A DNA stretch of 64,000 bases from Cedecea neteri (GCF_000758325.1 NZ_CP009459.1:3968001-4032000); one strand, 5' to 3'; counted from the stretch's first letter, positions 25,450 through 36,034 are shown. Notes: a model not told the origin generated them from the sequence alone. Made by a program: numbers and translations.

Positions 25450-26868
25450 TCAGGCGTTTTTGAGCATCCACTCAATTTCAGTTTCTGTGATTAAACGCTC
25501 AAACTGCACCAGCTCATCGTGCTTGCACGCATGGAAAACGTGGCTGAAACGCTCGCCCAGCAGGTCGCGCAAATGATCGTTCTGGGTGAACTCCCACAAT
25601 GCGTCGCTCTGGCGGATCGGGAACGGCAGTCCATCCTGCTCCAGCCCGTTGCCTTCCACTTCTTCCTGCAGCGGCAGGTCGTTATCCAGGCCATGTAAAA
25701 TCCCGGCCAGGATCGTCGCCATCACCAGATACGGGTTGGCATCCGCCCCCGCCACGCGATACTCCACGCGGTGATTGTCCCTGTCGCCACACGGAATACG
25801 CAGCGCCACGGTGCGATTGTTATGCCCCCAGGAAGCCTGAGTCGGGACATACATCCCCGGCTGGAAACGACGCCACGAGTTCACGTTCGGGGCCAGCAGC
25901 GCCATCGACGACGGCATCAGGTGGATCATCCCCGCCAGCGCGCGTTTCAGCAGCGCGGAGTCTTCGCCTTCGGCGTCCGCCAGCACGTTTTCGCCTTTGT
26001 TATTCAGCACGCTGATGTGGATATGCATCCCGCTGCCCGCATGCTCTTCATACGGCTTCGCCATAAAAGTGGCGTGCATCTTATGCTTCTCGGCGACAGT
26101 TCGCACCAGACGTTTTAACGCCAGCGCATCATCGCAGGCATCCAGCACGTTATCGGTGTGGTGCAGGTTGATTTCGAACTGGCCCGGCGAAGCTTCTGCT
26201 ACCGCGCCATCGGCGGGGATAAGCTGCAGACGGGCCAGATCGTCGATGTCAGTCAGGACATCGGCAAAGTGGTTAAGGTTATCGACGGAGTAAACCTGGC
26301 TTTGGGTATTGCGGTCGTCGGTGCCCGGCGCGCAGGGCGGCTGCAGGTAGCCTTCGGCGTCGCGCTGGCGGTCAATTAAATAGAACTCCAGCTCTACCGC
26401 TACCACGGGGAATAGCCCACGCTGGCGCAGCTGCTGCCAGAGTCGGTTCAGCACGTTCCGCGGCTCAACGTCAAAGGGAGCGCCATCTTCATCCAGCATG
26501 GTCAGCATCATCTGGCCGATAAATTCCGGGTCAGCCGCCGAAGGGGTCAGCGTACCTGGCACTGGCACACAGCGACGATCGGGTTCACCCAGCTCCTGCC
26601 CCAGCCCGGCCTCTTCTACTACGTTCCCAAGAATATCCATGGCAAATACGGACGCCGGGAAGTAACAGCCCTTCTCTACCTTACGCAGCCCGGCCACCGG
26701 AATACGTTTCCCCCGGAAGCAGCCGTTCAGGTCAGTGAGCAGGACATCGACATATTGGGTATTGGGATAACGTTCAAGGAAGGTATTCACTTCGCGTGCA
26801 AACGCGCTACTTCGTCTCTCTTCGGAATGCTGAACAAAATTCTCAACTTCTACGATATTGGTTTCCAT
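25450..26868 (-). CDS. puuA: Gamma-glutamylputrescine synthetase PuuA
   Basis: A 472-aa glutamine-synthetase-fold ligase that joins glutamate to putrescine with ATP, the first step of the Puu pathway. It has the same length and near-identical sequence to E. coli PuuA, from METNIVEVENFVQ to ETEIEWMLKNA. Glutamine-synthetase motifs include VELEFYL, AEASPGQFEINL, GSGMHIHIS and the NNRTVALRIP / VEYRVAGADANPY region. It is divergent from puuD across a 212-bp control region with PuuR-like sites. Confidence 0.97.
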   Translation of the reverse strand: METNIVEVENFVQHSEERRSSAFAREVNTFLERYPNTQYVDVLLTDLNGCFRGKRIPVAGLRKVEKGCYFPASVFAMDILGNVVEEAGLGQELGEPDRRCVPVPGTLTPSAADPEFIGQMMLTMLDEDGAPFDVEPRNVLNRLWQQLRQRGLFPVVAVELEFYLIDRQRDAEGYLQPPCAPGTDDRNTQSQVYSVDNLNHFADVLTDIDDLARLQLIPADGAVAEASPGQFEINLHHTDNVLDACDDALALKRLVRTVAEKHKMHATFMAKPYEEHAGSGMHIHISVLNNKGENVLADAEGEDSALLKRALAGMIHLMPSSMALLAPNVNSWRRFQPGMYVPTQASWGHNNRTVALRIPCGDRDNHRVEYRVAGADANPYLVMATILAGILHGLDNDLPLQEEVEGNGLEQDGLPFPIRQSDALWEFTQNDHLRDLLGERFSHVFHACKHDELVQFERLITETEIEWMLKNA

Positions 26869-26913
26869 GATTCACCGCCGTTGCGTTGGATGCCGGTCGC
26901 TGATGTCGACCGT

Positions 26914-26928
26914 TAAATATAATGTCCA
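26914..26928. promoter_or_regulatory. Candidate PuuR operator 1
   Basis: TAAATATAATGTCCA matches the E. coli PuuR recognition sequence AAAATATAATGAACA at 12 of 15 positions. It lies in the puuA-puuD divergent region, 46 bp upstream of the puuA ATG, where a repressor would cover the promoter. Confidence 0.6.
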
Positions 26929-27010
26929 CTTATCGACAATGGTGCGAAACAAAATGTTTGTCAAATGTTAATTTAAGTTTGCAAGACAGTTAAACCGCTG
27001 CTAAGTTGAG

Positions 27011-27025
27011 AAAATATTGAACGGA
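27011..27025. promoter_or_regulatory. Candidate PuuR operator 2
   Basis: AAAATATTGAACGG resembles the PuuR recognition sequence with a short internal gap, 56 bp before the puuD ATG. It is a weaker match than operator 1. Confidence 0.4.
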
Positions 27026-27080
27026 AATGGCCAACATGGAATCGTTTGGAAATAATTTAGTCCAGAATGTGAGGTTGATC

Positions 27081-27845
27081 ATGGTCGATATATTTGACAA
27101 GCCGTTAATCGGCGTTGTGATGTGCAGAAACAGGCTTAAGGGTCATCTGACCCAGACGTTGCAAGAAAAGTACCTGAACGCAGTATTGAATGCGGGCGGC
27201 TTGCCCATTGCTCTGCCCCACGCGCTGGCAGAGCCGGAACTGCTGGAAACGCTGCTGCCAAAACTGGACGGGATCTTCCTGCCGGGCAGCCCCAGCAACG
27301 TGCAGCCGCACCTGTATGGTGAAAACGGCGATGAGCCTGACGCCGACCCCGGGCGTGATGAACTGAGCATGGCGCTTATTGCCGCCGGGCTCAAAAGGCG
27401 CATCCCCATTTTCGCCATCTGCCGGGGTTTACAGGAACTTGTTGTCGCCACCGGCGGGACTCTGTATCGTCGCCTGAGCGATCGCCCTGAGTTTCTGGAG
27501 CACCGTGAAGATCCGGAACTCCCGGTGGAGCAGCAGTATGCCCCATCACACGAAGTCCAGGTTCATGAGGGAGGATTGCTTTCGCAGTTGATACCGGGCT
27601 GCAACACGTTTTGGGTGAATTCATTACATGGCCAGGGAGCGAAAACGCTGGGTCCGCTGCTGCGCGTCGAGGCGCGTTCACAGGATGGTCTGGTGGAGGC
27701 TGCGAGCGTTCACGATCATCCTTTTGCCCTCGGGGTTCAGTGGCATCCGGAATGGAACAGTAGCGAATATGCACTATCGCGTTTGTTGCTTGAGGGTTTT
27801 ATCACCGCCAGTCAGAACCACCTCGCTGAAAAGCAGCGGCTCTGA
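27081..27845 (+). CDS. puuD: Gamma-glutamyl-GABA hydrolase PuuD
   Basis: A 254-aa class I glutamine-amidotransferase-like hydrolase that releases GABA from gamma-glutamyl-GABA. The nucleophile elbow is FAICRGLQE and the catalytic His/Glu lie in WHPEWNSSEY. The ATG at 27081 with a GAGG site gives the same length as E. coli PuuD; an upstream in-frame ATG at 27027 would add 18 residues. First gene of puuD-puuR-puuC-puuB. Confidence 0.96.
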   Translation: MVDIFDKPLIGVVMCRNRLKGHLTQTLQEKYLNAVLNAGGLPIALPHALAEPELLETLLPKLDGIFLPGSPSNVQPHLYGENGDEPDADPGRDELSMALIAAGLKRRIPIFAICRGLQELVVATGGTLYRRLSDRPEFLEHREDPELPVEQQYAPSHEVQVHEGGLLSQLIPGCNTFWVNSLHGQGAKTLGPLLRVEARSQDGLVEAASVHDHPFALGVQWHPEWNSSEYALSRLLLEGFITASQNHLAEKQRL

Positions 27846-27870
27846 CCACTACCGTTAAGGAAATGCCATT

Positions 27871-28428
27871 ATGAGCGATGACGGCCTGGCGCCGGGTAAA
27901 CGTTTGTCAGAGATCCGCCAGCAACTGGGTCTGTCTCAACGTCGTGCCGCCGAACTGTCTGGATTAACGCATAGCGCCATCAGCACCATAGAACAGGACA
28001 AAGTCAGTCCTGCCATCAGTACGCTGCAAAAGCTGCTGAAAGTCTACGGGCTGTCGCTCTCCGAGTTCTTCGCCGAACCGGAAAAACCTGATGAACCACA
28101 GGTGGTTATTAACTACGACGACCTGATTGAAATAGGCAGTCAGGGTGTTTCAATGAAATTAATACACAATGGGAATCCTAATCGTACGCTGGCGATGATC
28201 ATTGAAACCTATCAGCCGGGAACCACCACCGGCGAGAGGATCAAACACCAGGGTGAGGAGACGGGCACGATACTGGAAGGTGAAGTGGTTTTGACCGTAA
28301 ACGGCCAGACCTGGCACCTGGTTGCGGGGCAAAGTTATGCCATTAATACCGGCATGCCGCACAGCTTCAGCAACACCTCGGCAGGCATCTGCCGCATTAT
28401 CAGCGCCCATACCCCCACCACGTTCTAA
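27871..28428 (+). CDS. puuR: Transcriptional repressor PuuR
   Basis: A 185-aa repressor with an N-terminal XRE helix-turn-helix (LSQRRAAELSGLTHSAISTI) and a C-terminal cupin (GTTTGERIKHQGEE, NTGMPHSFSNTS). It represses the puu genes and is released by putrescine. It is same-length and near-identical to E. coli PuuR, and lies 25 bp after puuD. Confidence 0.97.
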   Translation: MSDDGLAPGKRLSEIRQQLGLSQRRAAELSGLTHSAISTIEQDKVSPAISTLQKLLKVYGLSLSEFFAEPEKPDEPQVVINYDDLIEIGSQGVSMKLIHNGNPNRTLAMIIETYQPGTTTGERIKHQGEETGTILEGEVVLTVNGQTWHLVAGQSYAINTGMPHSFSNTSAGICRIISAHTPTTF

Positions 28429-28565
28429 TTATTTTCAGGCCTGAGTATTCAGGCCTTATTTCAAAACCTTTTTTAACAGGACTTATTTCCTGGGGCTTTT
28501 TGCAGCCCAAATTTGCCTGAAGAACCCAGTAAGGCCATTTATCCGATTGAATAAAAGGAGTCATC

Positions 28566-30059
28566 ATGGACTTTCAGCATCTTAATTACTGGCAGGAGAA
28601 AGCCAAAAATACCTCGCCGGAAACGCGTTTGTTTATTAACGGCGAGTATTGCACCGCGCAGGATGGCGAAACGTTTAGTACCGTCGATCCGTTTGCACAG
28701 CGTGACCTTGCCGAAGTTGCGCGAGGCAAAAAAGCGGACGTCGATATTGCGGTGAAGGCCGCCCGCGATGTCTTTGATCGCGGTGACTGGGCGCAGGCTT
28801 CCCCGGCCAAACGCAAAGCCGTGCTCAGCAGGCTGGCAGATTTAATGGAACAGCATCACGAGGAGCTGGCGCTGCTTGAAACGCTCGACACCGGCAAGCC
28901 TATCCGCCATAGCCTGCGTGATGATATCCCGGGCAGCGCCCGCGCCATCCGCTGGTACGCCGAGGCCATCGATAAAGTCTACGGCGAAGTCGCCACCACC
29001 GGCGTCAACGAGCTGGCGCTGATTGTGCGCGAACCCGTCGGCGTGATTGCCGCCGTTGTGCCGTGGAACTTCCCGCTGCTGCTGGCCTGCTGGAAGCTCG
29101 GCCCGGCGCTTGCCGCCGGCAACAGCGTGATCCTTAAACCTTCTGAAAAATCACCGCTGTCGGCAATTCGTCTTGCAGCGCTGGCCAAAGAAGCTGGCCT
29201 GCCGGACGGCGTGTTTAATGTCGTAACCGGATTTGGGCATGAGGCGGGCCAGGCGCTGTCTCAACACCCGGACGTGGACGTGATTACCTTCACCGGCTCA
29301 ACCCGCACCGGCAAACAGCTGCTGAAAGATGCGGGCGACAGCAATATGAAGCGTGTCTGGCTCGAAGCCGGCGGGAAAAGCGCCAATATCGTTTTTGCCG
29401 ACTGCCCGGATCTGTCAAAAGCCGCGGCGACCACCGCCGCCGGTATTTTCTATAACCAGGGCCAGGTGTGCATCGCCGGGACGCGCCTGCTGCTGGAAGA
29501 GAGCATCGCCGATGAGTTTATTGCCCTACTGAAAGCGCAGGCGAAAAACTGGCAGCCCGGCAACCCGCTCGACCCGGAAACCATCATGGGGACGCTGATC
29601 GACTGCGCCCACGCCGACAACGTTCACGGCTTTATCCGCGACGGTGAAAGCCAGGGCAAGCTGGCGCTGGACGGACGAAACAACGCTCACCCGGCGGCTA
29701 TCGGCCCGACGATTTTCACCGACACAACCGCAGATGCACGAGTCGGCAAAGAAGAAATCTTCGGCCCGGTGCTCGTCGTCACCCGCTTCACCTCCGAAGC
29801 CCAGGCGCTCGCCCTTGCCAACGACAGCGACTACGGCCTCGGTGCTGCCGTGTGGACCCGGGATCTCTCCCGCGCCCACCGCATGAGCCGCAGCCTTAAA
29901 GCCGGTTCCGTTTTCGTCAATAACTACAACGACGGCGATATGACCGTCCCGTTCGGCGGCTACAAGCAGAGCGGCAACGGCCGCGATAAATCCCTGCACG
30001 CCCTTGAGAAATTTAGCGAACTGAAAACCATCTGGATTGCCCTGGAGCCTTCATCATGA
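28566..30059 (+). CDS. puuC: Gamma-glutamyl-gamma-aminobutyraldehyde dehydrogenase PuuC
   Basis: A 497-aa NAD(P)-dependent aldehyde dehydrogenase oxidising gamma-glutamyl-gamma-aminobutyraldehyde. Key sites: WNFPLLLACWKLGPALAAGN, the coenzyme loop FTGSTRTGK, the general-base Glu in LEAGGKSANIV and the nucleophile Cys in NQGQVCIAGTR. The ATG is preceded by AAAGGAG. Its stop overlaps the puuB start (ATGA). The 137-bp gap after puuR contains no gene. Confidence 0.96.
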   Translation: MDFQHLNYWQEKAKNTSPETRLFINGEYCTAQDGETFSTVDPFAQRDLAEVARGKKADVDIAVKAARDVFDRGDWAQASPAKRKAVLSRLADLMEQHHEELALLETLDTGKPIRHSLRDDIPGSARAIRWYAEAIDKVYGEVATTGVNELALIVREPVGVIAAVVPWNFPLLLACWKLGPALAAGNSVILKPSEKSPLSAIRLAALAKEAGLPDGVFNVVTGFGHEAGQALSQHPDVDVITFTGSTRTGKQLLKDAGDSNMKRVWLEAGGKSANIVFADCPDLSKAAATTAAGIFYNQGQVCIAGTRLLLEESIADEFIALLKAQAKNWQPGNPLDPETIMGTLIDCAHADNVHGFIRDGESQGKLALDGRNNAHPAAIGPTIFTDTTADARVGKEEIFGPVLVVTRFTSEAQALALANDSDYGLGAAVWTRDLSRAHRMSRSLKAGSVFVNNYNDGDMTVPFGGYKQSGNGRDKSLHALEKFSELKTIWIALEPSS

Positions 30060-31336
30060 CTGAACATACCACCAGCTATTACGCGGCCAGCGCCAACCAA
30101 TATGAGCCGTTTCCGCAGTTGAACGAGTCCGTGGCCTGCGACGTGTGCGTGGTTGGCGGCGGCTACACCGGCCTTTCGTCTGCACTTCACCTGTCCGAAA
30201 TGGGCTATGACGTGGTGCTCTTAGAGTCCGCGCGCATCGGCTTTGGCGCCAGCGGGCGCAACGGCGGGCAACTGGTGAACTCCTACAGTCGCGACATCGA
30301 CGTGATTGAGCGCCGCTATGGCCCGGAAGCGGCCAAAATGCTCGGCAGTATGATGTTTGAAGGCGGGGAAATTATTCGCGAGCGCATCAAGCGCTACCAG
30401 ATTGACTGCGACTATCGCCCCGGCGGCCTGTTTGTGGCGATGAACCACAAACAGCTGGAAACCCTCGAAGAGCAAAAGGCTAACTGGGAACGCTACGGCA
30501 ACACCCAGCTTGAACTGCTGGACGCCAGCGAACTGAAGCGCGAGGTAAACAGCGACCGCTACGTCGGCGCCCTGCTCGATCACAGCGGCGGCCATATTCA
30601 CCCGCTCAACCTGGCCATTGGCGAGGCTAATGCAATTCGCCTGAACGGCGGGCGCATCTTCGAGCAGTCTCCGGTGACCCACATTGAACACGCCAGCCCG
30701 GCGATTGTCAGCACGGAGAAAGGTAAGGTGACGGCGAAGTACGTGATCGTCGCCGGGAACGCTTACCTCGGCAATAAACTCGAACCTGAACTGGCGAAGC
30801 GCAGCATGCCTTGCGGCACACAGGTGCTGACCACAGAGCCGCTAGGGGAAGAACTTACCCGCTCGCTGATCCCGAGAAATTACTGCGTGGAGGATTGTAA
30901 CTACCTGCTGGATTACTACCGCCTGACGGCCGATAACCGCCTGCTGTATGGCGGCGGCGTGGTCTACGGCGCGCGTGACCCGGCGGATATTGAACGCCTG
31001 GTGATGCCCAACCTGCTGAAAACCTTCCCGCAGCTGAAAGGCGTGAAGATTGACTACAGCTGGACAGGGAACTTCCTGCTGACGCTCTCTCGCCTGCCGC
31101 AGGTGGGCCGTCTGGATAAAAATATTTACTATAGCCAGGGCTGTAGCGGGCACGGCGTGACCTATACCCACCTGGCTGGCCGCCTGATTGCAGAGCTGCT
31201 GCGTGGCGATGCGGAGCGCTTCAATGCCTTCGCCAACCTGCCGCATTACCCGTTCCCGGGTGGCCGCACGTTCCGCATTCCGTTTACCGCAATGGGCGCG
31301 GCCTACTACAGTCTTCGCGATCGCCTTGGGGTTTAA
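30056..31336 (+). CDS. puuB: Gamma-glutamylputrescine oxidase PuuB
   Basis: A 426-aa FAD-dependent amine oxidase (DAO family) converting gamma-glutamylputrescine to the aldehyde with hydrogen peroxide release. The dinucleotide motif VVGGGYTGLSSALHLSE and GASGRNGGQLVNSY are visible near the N-terminus. Length equals E. coli PuuB. It overlaps puuC by 4 bases. In E. coli puuE follows; here the operon ends with a terminator and puuE is absent. Confidence 0.96.
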   Translation: MTEHTTSYYAASANQYEPFPQLNESVACDVCVVGGGYTGLSSALHLSEMGYDVVLLESARIGFGASGRNGGQLVNSYSRDIDVIERRYGPEAAKMLGSMMFEGGEIIRERIKRYQIDCDYRPGGLFVAMNHKQLETLEEQKANWERYGNTQLELLDASELKREVNSDRYVGALLDHSGGHIHPLNLAIGEANAIRLNGGRIFEQSPVTHIEHASPAIVSTEKGKVTAKYVIVAGNAYLGNKLEPELAKRSMPCGTQVLTTEPLGEELTRSLIPRNYCVEDCNYLLDYYRLTADNRLLYGGGVVYGARDPADIERLVMPNLLKTFPQLKGVKIDYSWTGNFLLTLSRLPQVGRLDKNIYYSQGCSGHGVTYTHLAGRLIAELLRGDAERFNAFANLPHYPFPGGRTFRIPFTAMGAAYYSLRDRLGV

Positions 31337-31395
31337 TTTGCCTTCGCTATTGTTCGAAAGACTCGGCCACGCTGAGGCTGACGAGCAATAACCCG

Positions 31396-31428
31396 ACGCA
31401 CGGAGCGATCCCCTCCGTGCGTTTTTTT
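31396..31428 (+). terminator. Terminator of the puuDRCB operon
   Basis: 10-bp stem ACGCACGGAG / CTCCGTGCGT followed by TTTTTTT. The remainder of the 322-bp gap (31337-31658) shows no gene. Confidence 0.93.
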
Positions 31429-31658
31429 ATTCGCCAGCCAAAGCGTTATGGCCACTAAAACTTCACGTTGCGGCATATTAATCGAGGAAAAAATAAGGTG
31501 GCTTAAAGTAATTTACAGTCAATAACACCCAGATATTACCAGCCAGAATTTTTGAAAGTCTTCATCAATAACCCCCGCTATTCATTGCTTAAGCGGCAAC
31601 GTAGCATGCAACGCATTCACCGACGACTCGCCTTATTAACTAAATTGAGAGACTCATT

Positions 31659-31919
31659 ATGATGCGTAAACTGATTAACTCCGCCCTGGCCCTGACCGTA
31701 TTGACCGCCCTTACCGGTACGGCTTTAGCCGCTACTGAAGTCCAGCAAACTGGCACCGGACCGAGCATTGGCACAGTATCAACCAGCGGGGCATACACCC
31801 TGGACCAGGCGATAAATCAACTTTCTGACAAAGCAGATAAAGCCGGTGCCACATCCTTTAAAGTGACTTCCGCTGGCGGGCAAAATAAACTTTATGCTAC
31901 TGCAGAATTATTCAAATAA
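31659..31919 (+). CDS. DUF1471 (YhcN/BhsA-type) periplasmic protein
   Basis: An 86-aa secreted protein: a signal peptide (MMRKLINSALALTVLTALTG, cleavage after ALA) and a DUF1471 domain of about 60 residues (IGTVSTSGAYTLDQAINQLS, KADKAGATSFKVTSAGGQN, TAELFK). The family is restricted to enterobacteria and tied to stress, biofilm and acid or peroxide response. The start is one of two adjacent ATGs. Monocistronic, with its own bidirectional terminator. Confidence 0.92.
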   Translation: MMRKLINSALALTVLTALTGTALAATEVQQTGTGPSIGTVSTSGAYTLDQAINQLSDKADKAGATSFKVTSAGGQNKLYATAELFK

Positions 31920-31921
31920 AT

Positions 31922-31953
31922 AAAAGCTCGCGATGCGCGAGCTTTTATTTTTC
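31922..31953. terminator. Bidirectional terminator between the DUF1471 gene and erfK
   Basis: 11-bp stem AAAAGCTCGCG / CGCGAGCTTTT with an ATG loop and T-rich flanks on both strands, shared by two convergent genes. Confidence 0.9.
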
Positions 31954-31963
31954 TGACTGAATA

Positions 31964-32899
31964 TTACAGTCGTCCTGTTTCCGTGGCGGCTGTATTTATT
32001 TGGACCGGCATCCCCGAACGCCTGTTAAGCGCTTCACTCACCACCGACGAATTCACACCAGACGCCTGAGTTTCGCTACGCAAAATAGTGGTCATCGGCA
32101 GCGGTACTTTCTTGTCGGACTCAAACTCCGCGCGGTTGCGTGACAGCGGCTCGTGGACCTCTAACCAGCGTTTGCCATCCGGCTCGGTGGTTATCTTCAC
32201 CGGCTGGTCAATCAACTGCACGCGGGTCCCGACCGGCACATTATAGAACAGGAATTTAATGTCGTCGTTACGCAAGCGGATACAGCCCTGGCTGACGCGC
32301 AGGCCGATACCAAAATTGGCATTGGTGCCGTGGATGGCGTACAGCTTGCCGATGTAAATGGCGTACAGACCCATCGGGTTATCCGGCCCCGGCGGCACAA
32401 AAGCAGGCAGCGTTTTGCCTTCTTTGGCGTATTCACGGCGGGTATTCGGGGTTGGCGTCCAGGCCGGGGCATCCTGCTTGCGCTCAACGCGGGTGACCCA
32501 GTTGCGCGGCGTTTCGCGTCCGGCCTGACCGATACCTATCGGCAGGATTTCTACGGTGTTAGTGCCCTTCGGATAATAATAAAGGCGCATTTCCGCCACG
32601 TTCACCACGATCCCTTCCCGCACGGTATCCGGCAAAATTACCTGCTGCGGAATCACCAGCTGTGTGCCTACTTTAGGCAGGAACGGATCGACGCCCGGAT
32701 TGGCCTCCAGCATATTACTGAAGCCTTGCCCGTACTGAGCGGCAAAGTGTTCCAGCGGCTCCTTGTTTCCTTCCGGCACGGTAATCGTCAGGGGTGCACC
32801 CACCAGGCGGCTACCTTCCGGCGGTAAAGGATATGTCACGGCCATCGCGCTCTGCGTGACCGCCGCCAGAGCAAATGCCAGCGTGGAGAAACGAATCAT
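31964..32899 (-). CDS. erfK: L,D-transpeptidase ErfK (LdtA)
   Basis: A 311-aa periplasmic transpeptidase that anchors Braun lipoprotein to peptidoglycan. A signal peptide ends at SAMA; a LysM-like segment ([20 protein letters not shown]) precedes the YkuD catalytic domain with [10 protein letters not shown] and the active-site SQGCIRL. The sequence matches E. coli ErfK closely. The ATG giving MIRFSTL has an AGGGA site and fits the family length; an upstream ATG would add 7 residues. Confidence 0.95.
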   Translation of the reverse strand: MIRFSTLAFALAAVTQSAMAVTYPLPPEGSRLVGAPLTITVPEGNKEPLEHFAAQYGQGFSNMLEANPGVDPFLPKVGTQLVIPQQVILPDTVREGIVVNVAEMRLYYYPKGTNTVEILPIGIGQAGRETPRNWVTRVERKQDAPAWTPTPNTRREYAKEGKTLPAFVPPGPDNPMGLYAIYIGKLYAIHGTNANFGIGLRVSQGCIRLRNDDIKFLFYNVPVGTRVQLIDQPVKITTEPDGKRWLEVHEPLSRNRAEFESDKKVPLPMTTILRSETQASGVNSSVVSEALNRRSGMPVQINTAATETGRL

Positions 32900-33059
32900 A
32901 ATTTCCCTGTTAGTTAACATGATGTGAATACATTAAGCATAACCGCCCTGAGACAATTCTGTAAGGATTAGGCGTTAATATGTCTACTAATTGTACAGTC
33001 GGGTTGCGACCGCTGGCTGCAGAGGGCATGATGTCCTCTTGTTTTTTAAAGGAGACGTT

Positions 33060-34301
33060 ATGCAGGAATTGATATCCGCCCTCGAGCAATACGGCATTCA
33101 ACCCGGCCACACCACTTCCCTGATCGTCATTTTCGGCATCATTTTTCTTACCGCGCTGGTAGTGCATTTTATTCTGCACGGCATTGTTCTGCGTGCCTTT
33201 GAGAAACGCGCGCAGTCCAGCGCCAGCCTCTCTTTGCAGATAATTACCCAGAACAAGCTGTTCCAGCGGCTGGCGTTTCTGCTGCAGGGCATCATCGTTA
33301 ACGTTCAGGCGGTGCTGTGGCTGCAAAAAGGCAGCGACGCGGCAACCATTCTGACCACCTGCGCCCAGCTGTGGGTCATGCTCTACGCGCTGATGTCCTT
33401 CTTCTCGCTGCTGGACGTCATTTTCGGCCTGTCGGGGAAATTCGCCTTTGCTTCTCAGCTACCGCTGAAAGGTATTTTCCAGGGCGTGAAGCTGCTGGCC
33501 GCGATTGTCGTCGGCATCATGATGGTGTCGCTGCTTATCGGGAAATCCCCGGCAATATTGATAAGCGGTCTCGGTGCGATGGCCGCCGTGCTGATGTTGG
33601 TGTTTAAAGATCCGATTCTCGGCCTGGTCGCTGGCATTCAGCTTTCTGCCAACAGCATGCTGAAAATGGGCGACTGGCTGGAAATGCCGAAATACGGCGC
33701 GGACGGGGCGGTGATCGACATCGGGCTGACGACGGTGAAAGTCCGCAACTGGGACAACACCATTACCACTATCCCAACCTATGCGCTGGTGTCTGATGCC
33801 TTTAAGAACTGGAGCGGTATGTCAGCCTCCGGTGGGCGCCGCATCAAGCGCAGCGTGAATATCGACACCACCAGCATTCGTTTCCTGTCGCAGGAAGAGC
33901 AGGAGAAGCTCCTCAAGGCGAAGCTGCTGCAGCCGTATATGGCGGAGCGCGGGAAAGAGATCAGCGAATACAACCAGCAGCACGCCGACGACTCGGTGCT
34001 AAACCAGCGCCAAATGACCAACGTCGGCACCTTCCGGGCCTACCTGAATGAGTACCTGCGCAGCCACCCGCGCATTCGCAAAGACATGACGCTGATGGTG
34101 CGCCAGCTGGCCCCCGAAAGCGAAGGACTGCCGGTGGAGATTTATGCCTTCACAAACACCGTGGTTTGGGCGGAGTATGAAAGCATTCAGGCCGACATCT
34201 TCGACCACATTTTTGCCGTGGTGGACGAGTTCGGCCTGCGAATTCATCAGACGCCAACCGGCAACGACATGCGGGCCATTGCCGGGGCTTTTGAGCGCTA
34301 A
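33060..34301 (+). CDS. ybdG: MscS-family mechanosensitive channel YbdG
   Basis: A 413-aa inner-membrane channel of the miniconductance type. Several N-terminal transmembrane helices precede the MscS pore helix and beta domain ([46 protein letters not shown]). It agrees with E. coli YbdG along the whole length (415 aa there). The start has AAGGAGA upstream; a longer in-frame version lacks support. The stop overlaps that of convergent yeeO. In E. coli ybdG lies far away, so its position here differs. Confidence 0.93.
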   Translation: MQELISALEQYGIQPGHTTSLIVIFGIIFLTALVVHFILHGIVLRAFEKRAQSSASLSLQIITQNKLFQRLAFLLQGIIVNVQAVLWLQKGSDAATILTTCAQLWVMLYALMSFFSLLDVIFGLSGKFAFASQLPLKGIFQGVKLLAAIVVGIMMVSLLIGKSPAILISGLGAMAAVLMLVFKDPILGLVAGIQLSANSMLKMGDWLEMPKYGADGAVIDIGLTTVKVRNWDNTITTIPTYALVSDAFKNWSGMSASGGRRIKRSVNIDTTSIRFLSQEEQEKLLKAKLLQPYMAERGKEISEYNQQHADDSVLNQRQMTNVGTFRAYLNEYLRSHPRIRKDMTLMVRQLAPESEGLPVEIYAFTNTVVWAEYESIQADIFDHIFAVVDEFGLRIHQTPTGNDMRAIAGAFER

Positions 34302-35752
34302 CCGGCGCTTTCTTCCTGGACCGAAAGCGGTTCTTTCGGCGGTCGCGGGTATTTTTTCAGCCAGCGGCCGCTGACCATTCGCCAGTAGAAGCACGCCCCG
34401 CGCACTGCCCAGTCGCCGAACATTCCCAGCCAGACACCTACTACGCCCATGCCCAGCACAATCCCCAGCGTATAACCGGCGATAACGCGGCAGCCCCACA
34501 TCCCCGCCATTGAAACCCACATGGCAAAACGTGCGTCACGGGCGCCCTTCAGCCCGGCAGGCAGCACCCAGGAAGCGGCCCAGATAGGCATAAAGGCGGC
34601 GTTCATCCACAGCAGGACTTTGACGACTTCTTTTACGTCATCTTCGCTGGTGTAGAACGAGGCGAATAACCCGGCGAACGGCGCGGTTCCCCAGGCAATA
34701 ATTGTCAGGCCAATCGTGGCGAGCCAGAACGTGTGGCGTAGCTGGCGCTCGGCCTGGCCGATTTGCCCTTTCCCGAGCCGCCTGCCGACGATGATCGTTG
34801 ACGCCGACCCGAGGGCGTTACCCGGCAGGTTAATCAGCGAGGCCACGGAGAAGGCAATAAAGTTCCCGGCAATCACGTTGGTGCCCATCCCGGCAACAAA
34901 CATCTGCGTCAGCAGCTTGCCGCCGTTGAACAGCACCGACTCGACGCTCGCCGGAATACCAATGCCGAGCACCTCCCACAAAATGCCCCAGTTCAGCGGC
35001 GTAAAATAACTTCTCAGCGAGATGCGCAGCGCCGGGTTAAAACCAATCATCAGCACGAAGATAATGCCTGCTGCGCCGATGTAGCGGGAAATCGTCAGCC
35101 CCAGCCCCGCGCCGACAAAGCCCAGCCCGCCCCAGCCAAAGATGCCGTAGATAAGAATGCTGCTGATGATGATGTTGAGGATGTTCATGCCGCCGTTAAT
35201 CAGCAGAGGAATTTTGGTGTTCCCCGCCCCGCGCAGCGCCCCGCTGCCGATAAGCGCAATCGCCGCCGCCGGGTAGCTCCAGACGGTGGTTTGTAGATAA
35301 GAGAGTGCGAGAGCTTTAACTTCCGGCGTGGCGTTCCCGGCAATCACATCGATGATATGCGTGCCCGCCAGGTGAATGCCTGCAGCCATGATAAAAGAGA
35401 CAATGGTCATCAGCACCAGCGACTGCCGGGCCGCAGCCCTCGCCCGCTCGGGATCCAGCCTGCCGAAGCTGAACGCTACCACCACCGTGGTGCCGAGGTC
35501 GATCGCGGCGAAGAACGCCATGATCACCATATTAAAACTGTCGGCGAGCCCTACGCCCGCCATCGCCTCTTTCCCTAACCAACTGACGAGGAAGGTACTG
35601 AGTACGCCCATCAACAACACGCAGGTGTTTTCGAGGAAGATTGGCACCGCCAGAGGCGTTATCTCACGCCAGAACAGCACCCGATAACTCTTACGTTTGG
35701 CGTACCACGGCGTTTTCGCCACGGTCTGGCGAAGGACTGCATGTAAGTTCAA
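34298..35752 (-). CDS. yeeO: MATE-family exporter YeeO
   Basis: A 484-aa inner-membrane MATE transporter with 12 predicted helices. It matches E. coli YeeO, reported to export flavins (FMN/FAD) and dipeptides, for example [20 protein letters not shown] and [19 protein letters not shown]. As in E. coli it adjoins a tRNA-Asn gene. It lacks the N-terminal extension annotated in some E. coli entries. Confidence 0.94.
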   Translation of the reverse strand: MNLHAVLRQTVAKTPWYAKRKSYRVLFWREITPLAVPIFLENTCVLLMGVLSTFLVSWLGKEAMAGVGLADSFNMVIMAFFAAIDLGTTVVVAFSFGRLDPERARAAARQSLVLMTIVSFIMAAGIHLAGTHIIDVIAGNATPEVKALALSYLQTTVWSYPAAAIALIGSGALRGAGNTKIPLLINGGMNILNIIISSILIYGIFGWGGLGFVGAGLGLTISRYIGAAGIIFVLMIGFNPALRISLRSYFTPLNWGILWEVLGIGIPASVESVLFNGGKLLTQMFVAGMGTNVIAGNFIAFSVASLINLPGNALGSASTIIVGRRLGKGQIGQAERQLRHTFWLATIGLTIIAWGTAPFAGLFASFYTSEDDVKEVVKVLLWMNAAFMPIWAASWVLPAGLKGARDARFAMWVSMAGMWGCRVIAGYTLGIVLGMGVVGVWLGMFGDWAVRGACFYWRMVSGRWLKKYPRPPKEPLSVQEESAG

Positions 35753-35902
35753 GCGAGGACCTGCAAGGAAAGATAAAACGGCATTTCAAATAATGAGCGA
35801 CAAATCGTTATCCTGCAAAGGATTTTTTTGTCTCCGATTGCCTGAAAAGGCAACAAGATGTTGATAGTTTCCGCAAACGCACCAAAGGGCGAGATTTTGC
35901 CT

Positions 35903-35931
35903 TTGACAAGCCCCTGAGCCGCCGCTAATAT
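35903..35931 (+). promoter_or_regulatory. Promoter of tRNA-Asn copy 3
   Basis: -35 TTGACA (35903-35908), 17-bp spacer, -10 TAATAT (35926-35931), GC-rich discriminator. Confidence 0.85.
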
Positions 35932-35949
35932 TCGCCCCGTTCACACGAT

Positions 35950-36025
35950 TCCTCTGTAGTTCAGTCGGTAGAACGGCGGACTGTTAATCCGTATGTCACT
36001 GGTTCGAGTCCAGTCAGAGGAGCCA
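35950..36025 (+). tRNA. tRNA-Asn(GUU), copy 3
   Basis: Identical 76-nt sequence to copies 1 and 2, anticodon GTT and encoded CCA. No island is inserted behind this copy. Confidence 0.98.
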
Positions 36026-36034
36026 TATTTGAGA

